DNA of 64,000 nt from an uncultured Verrucomicrobiota bacterium (lineage in GTDB: Bacteria > Verrucomicrobiota > Verrucomicrobiia > Limisphaerales > UBA9464): positions 148,396-212,395 of the forward strand of contig CAIVQH010000046.1 in the NCBI GenBank assembly GCA_903907995.1, written 5' to 3'. The position numbers and the translations under genes are program-made. Below are positions 23,557-32,245 of the stretch, piece by piece (the first letter of the stretch is position 1; each line of letters begins with the position of its first letter). The notes under the pieces were generated by a model. The model saw nothing but the letters and a program-made list of their open reading frames with translations. It made no database searches and had not been told where the DNA came from.

Positions 23557-23910
23557 ACCCGAAAGCTAGCCAGAGTCGTGCCGGAAACAAGCGGGCGAAG
23601 AAGATGGGCTCCAGCCTTTGAATCAGGTTTTAAAATGCGAATCATCAGCATGTTTTCCTGATTTCAGCCTCATTGGCTGGCTCGGAGTCACTCAACCTGC
23701 CGATAAGCAATCGGATGTGCCTTTCGCACTTACGCATGAAATGGCGGCCCGGTTTGCTCATGATGCAGACTCACACTTGTTCTGTGGAAATCAGTCTGAA
23801 GGTGAACGAACTGCCCTTCCGCGCGTAGCAGCCGACGTGAGGAGGCTCCATTTTTCGCCCCAAGCCAGAGCCTCCTCACGTCGACTGCTACGAAAAGGCG
23901 CTCCTTTGCC
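23557..23910. other. Intergenic stretch between the protease and WecG-like genes
   Basis: About 350 bases. The first 260 should hold the promoter and leader of the minus-strand protease gene, but I see no convincing -35/-10 pair. The rest is occupied by the palindrome at 23824-23892. The plus-strand open frame here translates mainly the palindrome and is not considered a gene. Confidence 0.6.
23824..23892. repeat. 69-bp palindromic repeat (GACGTGAGGAGGCTC family), copy 1
   Basis: Two 25-base arms (23824-23848 and 23868-23892) match at 24 of 25 positions around a 19-base loop; the core is GACGTGAGGAGGCTC. A second copy with the same arm and loop lengths is at 36375-36443. The arrangement resembles REP-type extragenic palindromes. 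Confidence 0.9.
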
Positions 23911-24696
23911 CTAATTTTGGCAGTCGGGCACCCGGCGGAGACCGGTGTGCTGCCCGAAGACCCGCCAGACGAAGCGGGGGTTGTTCCGGAAATAGCGCCG
24001 CCACAGCCGGCGCGGTTCAGAACACAGCCGGTACAACCATTCAAAGCCGCTCCGCTGAATCCAGCGCGGCGCCTGCCGAACCCGGCCAGCGTGAAAGTCG
24101 AAGGCCGCGCCGACGCCGATCATGATCTTGGCATCGAGCTTGGCCATGTGCTCGGCCATGAAGCGCTCCTGCTTCGGCGTGCTCAGGCCGACCCAGAAGA
24201 AATCCGGCTGCAAGTCCCCCACCTGCCTGGCCAGGCCGGCTAGCTCGTCCGGATTCAGCGGACGAAATGGCGGGGTGAAGGTGCCGACGATGCGGATACC
24301 GGGGTACCGCTGCTCCAGCTTGGCCTTCAGCTCTTCGGCCACGCCGGGGTTGCCGCCGTAAAAGAAATGGGTGTGCCCGCTGTGCTGCGTCCAGGCAAAG
24401 ACGGACTCCATGAGGTCGGGGCCGTACACGCGGCCTGCCGATTTGTGGCCGGCGAGGCGGCTCAGCCAGACCATGGGCATGCCGTCGGGCGTGGTGAGCA
24501 GCGAGGCGTTATGGATCTGCCGCAGCGCCTCGTCCTCCTGCGATTCCATCACGCCGTGGACACCGGTCACGGTGACATAGCCACGCCGGCCGGCAGCCAG
24601 CGCATCGCGTAGTGCAACAACGGCAGAATCGAGGTTCAGCACCGATATGCCCACGCCGAGCACATTGACCCGGGGCGGTGAATTGAACTCAGGCAC
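23911..24696 (-). CDS. WecG/TagA/CpsF family glycosyltransferase
   Basis: A 261-residue enzyme of family GT26, which transfers a sugar (often ManNAc or a uronic acid) to a lipid-linked acceptor on the inner face of the membrane. Family signs are VNVLGVGISVLNLDSAVVAL, VTVTGVHGVMES, LLTTPDGMPMVWLSRLAG and the VYGPDLMESVF segment. Later come HFFYGGNPGVAEEL, FFWVGLSTPKQERFM and GVGAAFDFHAGRVRQAPRW. The start is GTG at 24696. It is separated from the other glycosyltransferase genes (27631-33463) by four genes but probably acts in the same surface polysaccharide or teichoic-like pathway. Confidence 0.93.
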   Translation of the reverse strand: MPEFNSPPRVNVLGVGISVLNLDSAVVALRDALAAGRRGYVTVTGVHGVMESQEDEALRQIHNASLLTTPDGMPMVWLSRLAGHKSAGRVYGPDLMESVFAWTQHSGHTHFFYGGNPGVAEELKAKLEQRYPGIRIVGTFTPPFRPLNPDELAGLARQVGDLQPDFFWVGLSTPKQERFMAEHMAKLDAKIMIGVGAAFDFHAGRVRQAPRWIQRSGFEWLYRLCSEPRRLWRRYFRNNPRFVWRVFGQHTGLRRVPDCQN

Positions 24697-24874
24697 GGCG
24701 CGAGTCTAATCGGCTGCAGGCGCAGACGGAAGAGTCGTGTCGGGTTTGCCGGTTTAGTCGCGAAGCGCCCCCGGACATAAGAGGACAGATCCTTCCTGCT
24801 TTCCAAATTGATTCTCCTCACCAAGTTGGCGCTTGGGTTTTGTCCGGGCGTGATTTCCCATTCCGGGGCTCACC

Positions 24875-26179
24875 ATGCGCTTCACCGCCCTGCTCCTCGC
24901 CGCCACGACCGCCGTCGTGGTCCACACCGCCCAGGCCGAATCCTCCGCCGACCGGTATCTGGCGCAGTTCAAACTGCCGCCCGCGCCGGCCCGGCCGAAG
25001 CAGCCCCTGCTGCATACCGGCGACCGCCTCGCAATCTGCGGCGACTCGATCACCGAGCAGAAGCTGTATTCGCGGATCATGGAAACGTACCTCACCGTAT
25101 GCGTCCCCGAGCTGCATGTGACCGTGCGCCAGTACGGCTGGAGCGGCGAGCAGGCCGGCGGGTTCCTCCACCGCATGACCAATGACGTGCTGCGCTTCAA
25201 CCCGACCATCGCGACGACCTGCTACGGCATGAACGACCATCGCTACGTGCCCTACACGCAGGAAATCGGCGACGCCTACCGCGCCAATATGGGCGACGTG
25301 GTCCGCTCCTTCCAAGCGCACGGCGTGCGCGTGGTGCTCGGCACCGCCGGACCGGTGGGCAAGATGCCCTCGTGGGTGAAGTCGGCCAAAGGCAGCGTAC
25401 TGGACCTCAATCTGAATCTCGCCGAACTCCGCAACATCGACCTCCAGCTCGCCGCCTCCGAAAAGACCGCCGGCTTTGCCGACGTCTTCCGGCCGATGTT
25501 GATGCAGGAATTCCGCGCCCGTTCGTACTACGGCACCAACTACGCCGTGCCCGGCAAGGACGGCGTCCACCCCGGCCTCGCGGGGCAGACGATGATGGCC
25601 TGGGCCTTCCTTCACGCGCTCGGCGTGGATGGCCAGATCGGCACCATCACGGTCTCGCTCGATTCCGGGAAGGCCACGGCCACCACCGGGCACACGGTCA
25701 CCGCGAGCGGACCGGGCACCGTGACGCTGCACAGCACGCGTTATCCCTTCGTGGCCCCCTCCGCCGATCCGGCGGACGACAACAGCATCCGCTCGGCGTT
25801 CCAGTGGGTCCCGTTCGAGGAGGAACTGAACCTCTTCCTGCTGGTCGTGAAGGACGCCCGCAGTTCTGCCCGCTACGAAGTAAAATGGGGCGACATCACG
25901 CGCCGCTACACCGGCGCCGAACTCCGTCACGGTGTGAACCTCGCGCAGGACTTCACCGTGACCCCGTTCGACGCGGCCTTCCACGCGGTGGACACGGCCG
26001 TTGCCGCCAAGCAGGCCTACGAGACCAAGCAGGTCAAAGAACTGTTCCACGGCGAAGCCGGCCGCACCGACATGGAAGCCACCGTGCAACGCACCGAGGC
26101 CGAGCGCGCACCCCTCGCCGCCGCGATCCAGGCGGCAATGGTGCCGGTTGATCACACGATCACGATCACGCGGGAATAG
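24875..26179 (+). CDS. Exported SGNH/GDSL hydrolase
   Basis: A 434-residue esterase-like protein. A signal peptide (MRFTALLLAATTAVVVHTAQA) precedes block I of the SGNH family, LAICGDSITEQ, with nucleophile Ser58. The Asn block is CYGMNDH near residue 120, and the catalytic Asp/His pair is DGVHPG (Asp229, His232). After residue 240 comes a beta-rich extension of about 150 residues, then a helical end. Such proteins are common in Verrucomicrobiota and often deacetylate polysaccharides; the substrate is not readable. The gene is divergent from the WecG-like gene, sharing an intergenic stretch of 178 bases that includes a lone CCTGCTTTCCAAATT word also found in the hairpin at 47621. Confidence 0.88.
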   Translation: MRFTALLLAATTAVVVHTAQAESSADRYLAQFKLPPAPARPKQPLLHTGDRLAICGDSITEQKLYSRIMETYLTVCVPELHVTVRQYGWSGEQAGGFLHRMTNDVLRFNPTIATTCYGMNDHRYVPYTQEIGDAYRANMGDVVRSFQAHGVRVVLGTAGPVGKMPSWVKSAKGSVLDLNLNLAELRNIDLQLAASEKTAGFADVFRPMLMQEFRARSYYGTNYAVPGKDGVHPGLAGQTMMAWAFLHALGVDGQIGTITVSLDSGKATATTGHTVTASGPGTVTLHSTRYPFVAPSADPADDNSIRSAFQWVPFEEELNLFLLVVKDARSSARYEVKWGDITRRYTGAELRHGVNLAQDFTVTPFDAAFHAVDTAVAAKQAYETKQVKELFHGEAGRTDMEATVQRTEAERAPLAAAIQAAMVPVDHTITITRE

Positions 26180-26196
26180 GTGGAACTACAGACTTC

Positions 26197-26508
26197 ATGA
26201 AATCGGCTGTCACACCCGACGAGATCAAAGGTGTGGCGACGCGTCGCCTGGATCAGCTTCGTCTTCTGACTTTCGACGAGATCTCGGTCCTGCCTGCGTG
26301 TACGGAAGAAGTGGTGATTCTCCGCAACGGTGAAATCAAGATTGGTATCTATTCTGACCGTATGGTCAATGGATCCTTCCGTGTCGTAGTTCAGGCCTAT
26401 TATCACCGCGTTCTCTTCATCGGTACGATGACAGCAGATGGGTTCGTCATCGCGCCCGACGGCTCACAGTCGGCAGTGCCGCAGAAGATGATGTGGGAGT
26501 TCATCTGA
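26197..26508 (+). CDS. Small hypothetical protein
   Basis: A 103-residue protein of unknown function, 17 bases after the SGNH hydrolase stop. There is no signal peptide or membrane segment. The sequence is a plausible folded domain with beta strands (EEVVILRNGEIKIGIYSD, FRVVVQAYYHRVLFIGTMTA) and a C-terminal helix. Base composition is visibly more AT-rich than its neighbours and codon choice less GC-biased, as for the next gene. This suggests that 26197-27254 was acquired separately. No family recognised. Confidence 0.65.
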   Translation: MKSAVTPDEIKGVATRRLDQLRLLTFDEISVLPACTEEVVILRNGEIKIGIYSDRMVNGSFRVVVQAYYHRVLFIGTMTADGFVIAPDGSQSAVPQKMMWEFI

Positions 26509-26570
26509 AATCGTCGCAGCATCGATTCGGGCTGCGACCGTGGCGCAAACCGAGGCCGGCGAAGCGCCAT

Positions 26571-27254
26571 TCACTCAATCCATCTGCCTTTGCTGGTTTC
26601 TTTCCAGGCTCCCCCAGATTTTTCAAACAAAAGCATCCAATTGTGCGAGCCGTCCGACAAACCTCCGCCAACCGTCATGACTCGCACATGTGAGGAATCG
26701 CGCTCCGTTTGGAAATTGAGAATCGTGGCATTTTTCGTCGAAATTTTAGTCGCGTCATAAAGTGCCAGCAAATCGGCGTCCGTCAGCTTTTCAGCGATGC
26801 TAAATCGTTCCCCCACCGGCTGATTGGTAATGATTTTCTGCCCGTTAGGAACGATCCAGCAGTACTCATGGGTTCTATGCTCATCTGCCCACCAATTGCC
26901 GAACCGTATGTACGGTATAATATCTTCATGGGGCGGATTAAGGACCGCTTGGTGGCAGTAAATGCCACGACACCGCAGGATGCGCTCCGATGAATTCGTC
27001 GGGGCAAAAAGAACCTGTATGGCAAACAGTTCTTTTTTTCCGTCTCCGTAAGCAATGCCTTCAAGCATCCAGACGTTAGTGCCCTCACCCCGGGCTGACC
27101 GAGTCAATTGGGAAACCACTTCGATGATCTCCGCCGTGATCTGGTTCCGACCCTCACCTATCAGTATTGGCCGGTTGGTCTGCGCCAGTGCGCATAATGC
27201 GGAGGCCAGAAACACGCTCCAAAAGGTGGCCGCAACGTGGCGTCTGAGTTTCAT
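26571..27254 (-). CDS. Exported hypothetical protein, AT-richer than its neighbours
   Basis: A 227-residue protein with a signal peptide (AATFWSVFLASALCALAQ). The mature part is a mixed alpha/beta domain; Cys residues in RCRGIYCHQ could pair. It contains IRFGNWWADEHRTHEYCWIV and a C-terminal strand region (NWMLLFEKSGGAWKETSKG). I do not recognise a family. Codon use and composition match the small gene at 26197-26508 on the other strand, not the GC-rich surroundings. The two genes converge with 62 bases between them. Probably a recent accessory insert. Confidence 0.7.
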   Translation of the reverse strand: MKLRRHVAATFWSVFLASALCALAQTNRPILIGEGRNQITAEIIEVVSQLTRSARGEGTNVWMLEGIAYGDGKKELFAIQVLFAPTNSSERILRCRGIYCHQAVLNPPHEDIIPYIRFGNWWADEHRTHEYCWIVPNGQKIITNQPVGERFSIAEKLTDADLLALYDATKISTKNATILNFQTERDSSHVRVMTVGGGLSDGSHNWMLLFEKSGGAWKETSKGRWIE

Positions 27255-27630
27255 AAGAGTTAATCCCCGTTTAACTGAGCCTTTCGACAGGTGACCACGC
27301 TACGAACTTGGCTTCCGTTGTCAGGCTACATTTTGATGGGATTGCCAGAATGGGCGCATCTTTTTCCAATGTGGTCGGCGGCGATGACCCAAGCTCGACG
27401 CGAAGTCCGCGAGGTCTTGGACTGCGGCAGTCCTCTACCGCTTTGGTTGGGGCAACCGTTCAGAGGCAGTCATGCTTCAGCCCGTCGTCCACTCATCCGA
27501 CGGCCGAAAGCGGCAGAGGACTGCCGCAGTCCAAGACGCTACCGCGCCCACCACTGCCTCGGTCCACCTCACCCACTTCGGAATCGATCAACGCACTAAC
27601 GCCCGCGCAAAACTAACCTCGAAGGCACTG
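27255..27630. other. Intergenic stretch with one large palindrome
   Basis: About 375 bases between an exported hypothetical gene and the moeA stop. It contains the 124-base inverted repeat at 27414-27537. Apart from that I see no gene and no clear promoter; open frames crossing it translate the palindrome. Confidence 0.6.
27414..27537. repeat. Long inverted repeat (TTGGACTGCGGCAGTCCTCT family)
   Basis: The 31-base arms at 27414-27444 and 27507-27537 match at 30 of 31 positions around a 62-base loop. Each arm contains the smaller palindrome GGACTGCGGCAGTCC, so cruciform or multi-branched RNA is possible. No second copy lies in this window. Confidence 0.88.
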
Positions 27631-28836
27631 TCACCAGCGCAGCACGCGCACCCAGCATCCCTCCGCGAGAACTGATTCAGGCGGAACATCCACCAGCCCA
27701 TCCGCCGCAGCGAGCGAGCCGAGCCGGTGCGAGGCCTGGGGACCGGCGGGCCGCACCTTGCCTTCGGCATCGGTGACCACGCGCACGAAGTGGCGGCGGC
27801 GGTCGGGATTCGCGAACGGCACGGCCAGAATTCCCAGCTTGGCCGGCGGTTCGCAGTCCGCCGCGCCCTGAAGCCGCAGCAGGGCGGATTGGACCAGCAG
27901 CACGGCGGTGACGAAGGCGGAGACCGGATTACCCGGCAGGCCGAGCAGGCATTTCCCATCGAGCCGGCCGAAGCAAAAGGGTTTGCCGGGTTTCAAGGCG
28001 ACCCGCCACAGGTCGAGCTGGCCGCCCAGGGCGGTGAACACGGGTTTGACGAGGTCATGGTCGCCCACCGAAGCGCCGCCCACGGTGATGACCAGATCGG
28101 CCACCGCGAACGCCTCCACTAATGCCTCCCGCAGCAAGTCCTCATCATCGGCGACGCACCGGCTGAAGACCGGTTCACCGCCGAACCGACGCACCATCGC
28201 GGCCAGCATGGCCGTGTTGCTCTCGAAAATCTGCCCATCGGCCAGTTCGGTGCCGGACGGACACAATTCGCTCCCGTTCGCCAGCAGCGCCACGCGCGGC
28301 CTCCGGTGCACGGCCACCTCAGCGAGTCCCATCGCACCGAGCAGTGCCAGATGCTGTGGCCCCAGTCGCGTTCCGGCGCTGGCGAGCACCGAATCGCGGG
28401 CCACATCTTCGCCCCGGAATCGCACATTTTCCCACGGCTTCACGCCCTCGCGCACCCGGATGCGATCGGGAGTTGCCGGATCGGCCTCCACATCCTCCTG
28501 CATCACCACGGCATCCGCGCCAGCCGGCAAGGGTGCGCCGGTGAACACGCGCACGCATTCGCCTGCGGCCAACGTGTGCCCCGAAGCTTCCCCGGCAGCA
28601 GTGCGGCCCACGAGCCGGAGCGGGGCCGGCACCTTCGCCGTATCGGCAGCCCGCACCGCGTAGCCGTCCATCGAGGAGTTGTCGAAGGGCGGCAGTTCCC
28701 GGGGCGAACGGATCTCCAGCGCGAGAAAACGGCCGTCGGCCGCCGCGAGAGAAACTCTTTCCGCAGAAAGCGGCGCGAGCGCGGAAAGCAGACGTTCGCG
28801 GGTGGCTTCCAAGGACTGCATGACGGGAGGGCTCAC
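27631..28836 (-). CDS. moeA: Molybdopterin molybdenumtransferase MoeA
   Basis: A 401-residue enzyme that inserts molybdate into adenylylated molybdopterin. Characteristic segments are LPPFDNSSMDGYAVRAAD near residue 50, VRVFTGAPLPAGADAVVMQE near 100, TRLGPQHLALLGAMGL, and LVITVGGASVGDHDLVKPVF near 240. CLLGLPGNPVSAFV follows near 300, and then the C-terminal domain IV. The start is GTG at 28836, overlapping the upstream stop as GTGA; an in-frame ATG lies at 28821. This places moeA last in the overlapping glycosyltransferase operon, an unusual partner for a cofactor gene. MoaC of the same pathway is at 45072. Confidence 0.95.
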   Translation of the reverse strand: MSPPVMQSLEATRERLLSALAPLSAERVSLAAADGRFLALEIRSPRELPPFDNSSMDGYAVRAADTAKVPAPLRLVGRTAAGEASGHTLAAGECVRVFTGAPLPAGADAVVMQEDVEADPATPDRIRVREGVKPWENVRFRGEDVARDSVLASAGTRLGPQHLALLGAMGLAEVAVHRRPRVALLANGSELCPSGTELADGQIFESNTAMLAAMVRRFGGEPVFSRCVADDEDLLREALVEAFAVADLVITVGGASVGDHDLVKPVFTALGGQLDLWRVALKPGKPFCFGRLDGKCLLGLPGNPVSAFVTAVLLVQSALLRLQGAADCEPPAKLGILAVPFANPDRRRHFVRVVTDAEGKVRPAGPQASHRLGSLAAADGLVDVPPESVLAEGCWVRVLRW

Positions 28837-29909
28837 TCGCCCTTTTCAAATTTCGCCTTGAGGCGGAATTTCCAGAGCAGCGTGACCCCCAGCGACAGCA
28901 CGGCGAACAGGATGCTCAGCTTGAGCTGGTCGTTGGTCTCCATCAGGGACAGGAGCACGGCCACCGACCCCGTCACCAGCACCACCCCATACAGCACCCA
29001 CGACGCCTGGCGATGGTTGAGGCCGAGGGACAGCAGCCGGTGATGCACATGGATCTTGTCGGCGCGGAAAATGGAGACGCCCCGGCGCCAGCGCTCAAAC
29101 ATGACCCGGGCGGTGTCAAAAATCGGCAGCCCGAAGAGGATCAGCGGCACGGAAAGCAGCGGGCTGGCGGCGCGGGTGCTCTCCTGAAAGAGCGAGATGA
29201 TGCCCACACAGGCCAGTACCAGCCCGACCGTCAGGCTGCCCGAGTCGCCCAGAAAGATGCGGGCCGGCGAATGGTTGTGGGGCAGAAAGCCGAGGCAGGC
29301 CCCGGCCAGCGCCACGGTGAGCAGCGCCACCACAACGTGGCCGGTGATGGCGTTGATGATCGCCAGCGTGACGGCCATGCAGGCGGTCACGCCGGCCACC
29401 AGCCCGTCGATGCCATCCAGCAGGTTGATCGCGTTGGTCACGCCCACGATCCACAGCAGCGTGACGGGCAGGCCGAACCACCCGAGCTCAATCTGCGGGC
29501 CAAACGGATTTTGGAGCGCCTCGATCCGGTAGCCGCCAATCCACATGAGCACGGCCACGGCGAACTGCACGATCAGCTTCTTAAGGGGATCGGCTCCCTT
29601 CACGTCATCGTAAATGCCGAGGGCCAGCATGCCGGTGGCACCGATCACCAGCGTCAGGAACAGTTTTTCGTAGTTCTGGAACTGGAGGGAGACGGGGTTG
29701 TGGAGGAGATACAGCCCGGCCCAGGGCAGCAGGAACCCCAGATAGACGGCCACCCCACCGAGGCGGGGCATCGGGCGCTTGTGCACCTTCCGCTCGTTGG
29801 GAAGGTCCACAGCCCCCCATCGCTGCGCCAGCCATGAGGCGAACGGTATGAACCAGAACGCCCCGAGTGCTGAAACAAACAGCATGACGAGGTAGGTCTT
29901 GTAACTCAT
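28833..29909 (-). CDS. WecA/MraY-like undecaprenyl-phosphate sugar-1-phosphate transferase
   Basis: A 358-residue polytopic membrane enzyme with about ten hydrophobic segments. It would start lipid-linked glycan synthesis by moving a sugar-1-phosphate from a UDP-sugar to undecaprenyl phosphate. Family motifs are DLPNERKVHKRPMPRLGGVA near residue 35, GIYDDVKGADPLKKL near 100, TNAINLLDGIDGLVAGV near 165 and FLGDSGSLTVGL near 225. The cytoplasmic IHVHHRLLSLG His motif of the WecA/TagO branch lies near 290. The start overlaps the stop of the upstream glycosyltransferase (ATGA), and the stop overlaps moeA. It is likely the initiating enzyme of the polysaccharide encoded here. Confidence 0.94.
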   Translation of the reverse strand: MSYKTYLVMLFVSALGAFWFIPFASWLAQRWGAVDLPNERKVHKRPMPRLGGVAVYLGFLLPWAGLYLLHNPVSLQFQNYEKLFLTLVIGATGMLALGIYDDVKGADPLKKLIVQFAVAVLMWIGGYRIEALQNPFGPQIELGWFGLPVTLLWIVGVTNAINLLDGIDGLVAGVTACMAVTLAIINAITGHVVVALLTVALAGACLGFLPHNHSPARIFLGDSGSLTVGLVLACVGIISLFQESTRAASPLLSVPLILFGLPIFDTARVMFERWRRGVSIFRADKIHVHHRLLSLGLNHRQASWVLYGVVLVTGSVAVLLSLMETNDQLKLSILFAVLSLGVTLLWKFRLKAKFEKGE

Positions 29910-31037
29910 GCGGACCTCTGTTCTCTGATTAGTCGCTGAAAAAGGGTTTGGTAGCGTTGGACCATGACTTGGGCGGCGAATTCTGAGTTTGCCCGCCGCC
30001 GGCCTTCCGCGCCCAGCCGTTGCCGCAACGATTCGTCGCCGAGAAGCCGTCGGAGTGCAAGCATCAGGGCGTGATTTTCTCCGGGTGGAACCGTCAGCCC
30101 GGTCACCTCGTTTGCGCAGACCCAGGGCACGCCGGACCGCAATGTGCAGGCGACCACGGGCTTGCCGCAGGCCATTGCCTCAACCTGCACCAGCCCAAAT
30201 GCCTCGTTCGGGGTCACGGAGGGAAACACGAAGATGTCACACGCGTGGAAGTAACAGGGCAGTTCGGCGTCGCTGATATCACCACAAAAGGTGACCCGGT
30301 CGGCCACCCCGACCGCCGCCGCGAGCGCCCGCAGCTCGGCCTCCAGCGGCCCGGTGCCCACAAACCACAGCACGGCCCCGGGCAGTTCCCGCAGCGCCTC
30401 GATGGCATGGCGTTGGCCCTTGTACCCGACCAGCCGGCCCACGTTCAGCAGGATGGCCCGGCCCTGCGCCTGCGCCCGCAGGGCGGCAACCCTGGCCGCA
30501 TCAAACGCCCCGGGCTCGAAGCGCGAGAGATCGAGGCCGAAGGGGATCACTTCGACCTTGTGGCGAAAGGCCGGCAGCCAGGGGGGGAAATTCCAGGTGG
30601 TTCGGCGTCGCCACCACGATGCGATCCGCCCGACGCAACAGGGCCGTCTGCAGGATCTTGTAAACGCCCATCACCAGGCGCTGCCGGATGATGTCACTAT
30701 GCCAGCTGAGCACGACCGGGGTTTTCCGCGGCACACGCAGGCAGGCGAGATCGGCCAGCGGATTGGGAAAGTGCGCGTGAACCACATCTGCCGGGTATCT
30801 TCCCGGCGCGAACGGGTAGGCGGGGCACAGCGAGGTGCTGAACATCATGCCGTAGCTCGCCAACCGGTGAACCCGCACGCCGTTCTGCGTTTCCCGCACC
30901 GTCTTCGCCTCCGTGTTCGCGACGACGCAGTCCACCTCATCCCCCGCCGCCACAAAGCCGTCGCTCCAGAGCTTGAGCAGCGTCTCGATGCCGCCGCGCT
31001 CCGGCGGATAGAATTTCCCCAGCTCGAGAATCTTCAC
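29906..31037 (-). pseudogene. Family 4 (GT-B) glycosyltransferase, broken by a +1 frameshift in a G7 tract
   Basis: The N-terminal half (from 31037) and the C-terminal half (to 29906) of one glycosyltransferase lie in different frames. Half one has KILELGKFYPPERGGIETLL and continues to VVATPNHLEFPP. Half two begins IPFGLDLSRFEPG and holds NVGRLVGYKGQ, FPSVTPNEAFGLVQVEAMA and GKPVVA. The frames would join as EFPPWLPAFRHKVEVIPFG if the run of seven G at 30581-30587 had six. The start is GTG at 31037 with GGAGG six bases upstream, overlapping the previous stop. Either the gene is inactive, it varies by slippage in the G tract, or the base call is wrong. Confidence 0.85.
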
Positions 31038-32230
31038 GTCCCACCTCCGACGAGTTCGCAAAAGGCGGCCTCCAGGCCATCTGCCGGGCGGTCCCAGGAA
31101 AACTGCGCCCGCGCATACGCCGCGCAGCGTTCCCGCGCCGGCAACGCCAGCCGGCCGGCCAGCACCTCGCGCAGGCGTTGAGTCAGGGCTTCACCGGAGC
31201 CCGGCGCGAACAGCAGCTGAGGGTCCAGCGGCGCGAGCAGTTCCGGCGTGGCTCCCGCCCGCGACCCGAGCACCGGGGTGCCGCACGCGAGCGATTCCAC
31301 GGTGGCGAGGCCGAAGCCTTCCAAGTCGAGCGACGGCATCACGGTGCAATCGGCGGCAGAATAGACACGCGGCAGATCCGCTTCCGGCACAAAGCCGAGC
31401 AGTTCCACCCGCCCGGCCAGCCCGAGCCGGGTGATGGCCTCCCGCAACGCCCCTTCCTGCGGACCTCGCCCGGCCATCCAGAGCCGCAGCCGGGGAAACT
31501 CCTTCACCAACGCCGCAAACGATTCCAGCAGCATCAGCAGGCCCATGCGCGCATCGAGACGGCGGACGGTCAGGAGCAGGAAATCATCCTCCGCGACGCC
31601 GCGCGCAGAACGAAAGTCCCGCCGGCCAATGTCCGGTTGGAAGCGCGAGGAATCGGTGCCTCCCGAAACCATCTTCACCGGCGGCAGATGTCCGGGATGC
31701 CAGTCGCGCAGTGCCGCAATGTAATAGTCGCTGATCGTCAATAAGCTGCCCGCCCGGCGCAGGGACGACCGCTCCACCTGGCGCATGATGCCCGCCACAA
31801 ACCGGTCGAAAATCCGCTTGGCAAACCCACGTGGTTGGGTCTGCCGGGAGAACAGGAATTCTTCGGCCCACGGTCCCGTGAACAGATACGCCTGTGGACC
31901 ATGCCAGGACCGCTGCGCCGGCCCGAAGAACGCATGGCAGTTCACGAGCAAGGTGGGCGCTGAAGACGCGGAGAGCTTCGCCAGCTCGGCCTGGGCGGCG
32001 CGGTTTTCCGCCCGCCAGTTCGCGGCAAAATTGCCACTCGCATTCGCGAACCGGTGGCGCTGCACGCCGTTCAGGGGCGAATCGCCGGTCTCACCGTTCG
32101 GCGCGGCGGGGTACACCGAGTGCACTTCGTGTCCGCGCGCCGCCAGCCGCTCCGCCGTCTCCGCCACATAGCGGAAGGCCCCGCCGATCTGATCGGGATG
32201 GTAGCCCAGCGTGAGAAAGAGGAAGCGCAT
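31034..32230 (-). CDS. Family 4 glycosyltransferase
   Basis: A 398-residue GT-B fold enzyme. The N-terminal domain starts FLFLTLGYHPDQIGGAFRYV, with the usual glycine-rich acceptor loop. The C-terminal domain has LLLTVRRLDARMGLLMLLES, LWMAGRGPQEGALREAI and VELLGFVPEADLPRVYSAAD. The donor-binding E-x7-E segment is PSLDLEGFGLATVESLACG. It probably adds one sugar from a nucleotide-activated donor to a lipid-linked glycan in the cytoplasm. The gene lies between two others of the family in a minus-strand operon: 15 bases after the 32246 gene, and overlapping the next start (GTGA). Sugar specificity cannot be inferred. Confidence 0.93.
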   Translation of the reverse strand: MRFLFLTLGYHPDQIGGAFRYVAETAERLAARGHEVHSVYPAAPNGETGDSPLNGVQRHRFANASGNFAANWRAENRAAQAELAKLSASSAPTLLVNCHAFFGPAQRSWHGPQAYLFTGPWAEEFLFSRQTQPRGFAKRIFDRFVAGIMRQVERSSLRRAGSLLTISDYYIAALRDWHPGHLPPVKMVSGGTDSSRFQPDIGRRDFRSARGVAEDDFLLLTVRRLDARMGLLMLLESFAALVKEFPRLRLWMAGRGPQEGALREAITRLGLAGRVELLGFVPEADLPRVYSAADCTVMPSLDLEGFGLATVESLACGTPVLGSRAGATPELLAPLDPQLLFAPGSGEALTQRLREVLAGRLALPARERCAAYARAQFSWDRPADGLEAAFCELVGGGT

Positions 32231-32245
32231 GGCGTCGGCGATATG

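Noticed and set aside
23618..23914. Possible small gene on the plus strand in the intergenic region
   Set aside because: Most of the translation is the palindrome at 23824-23892 read through; no ribosome site or family.
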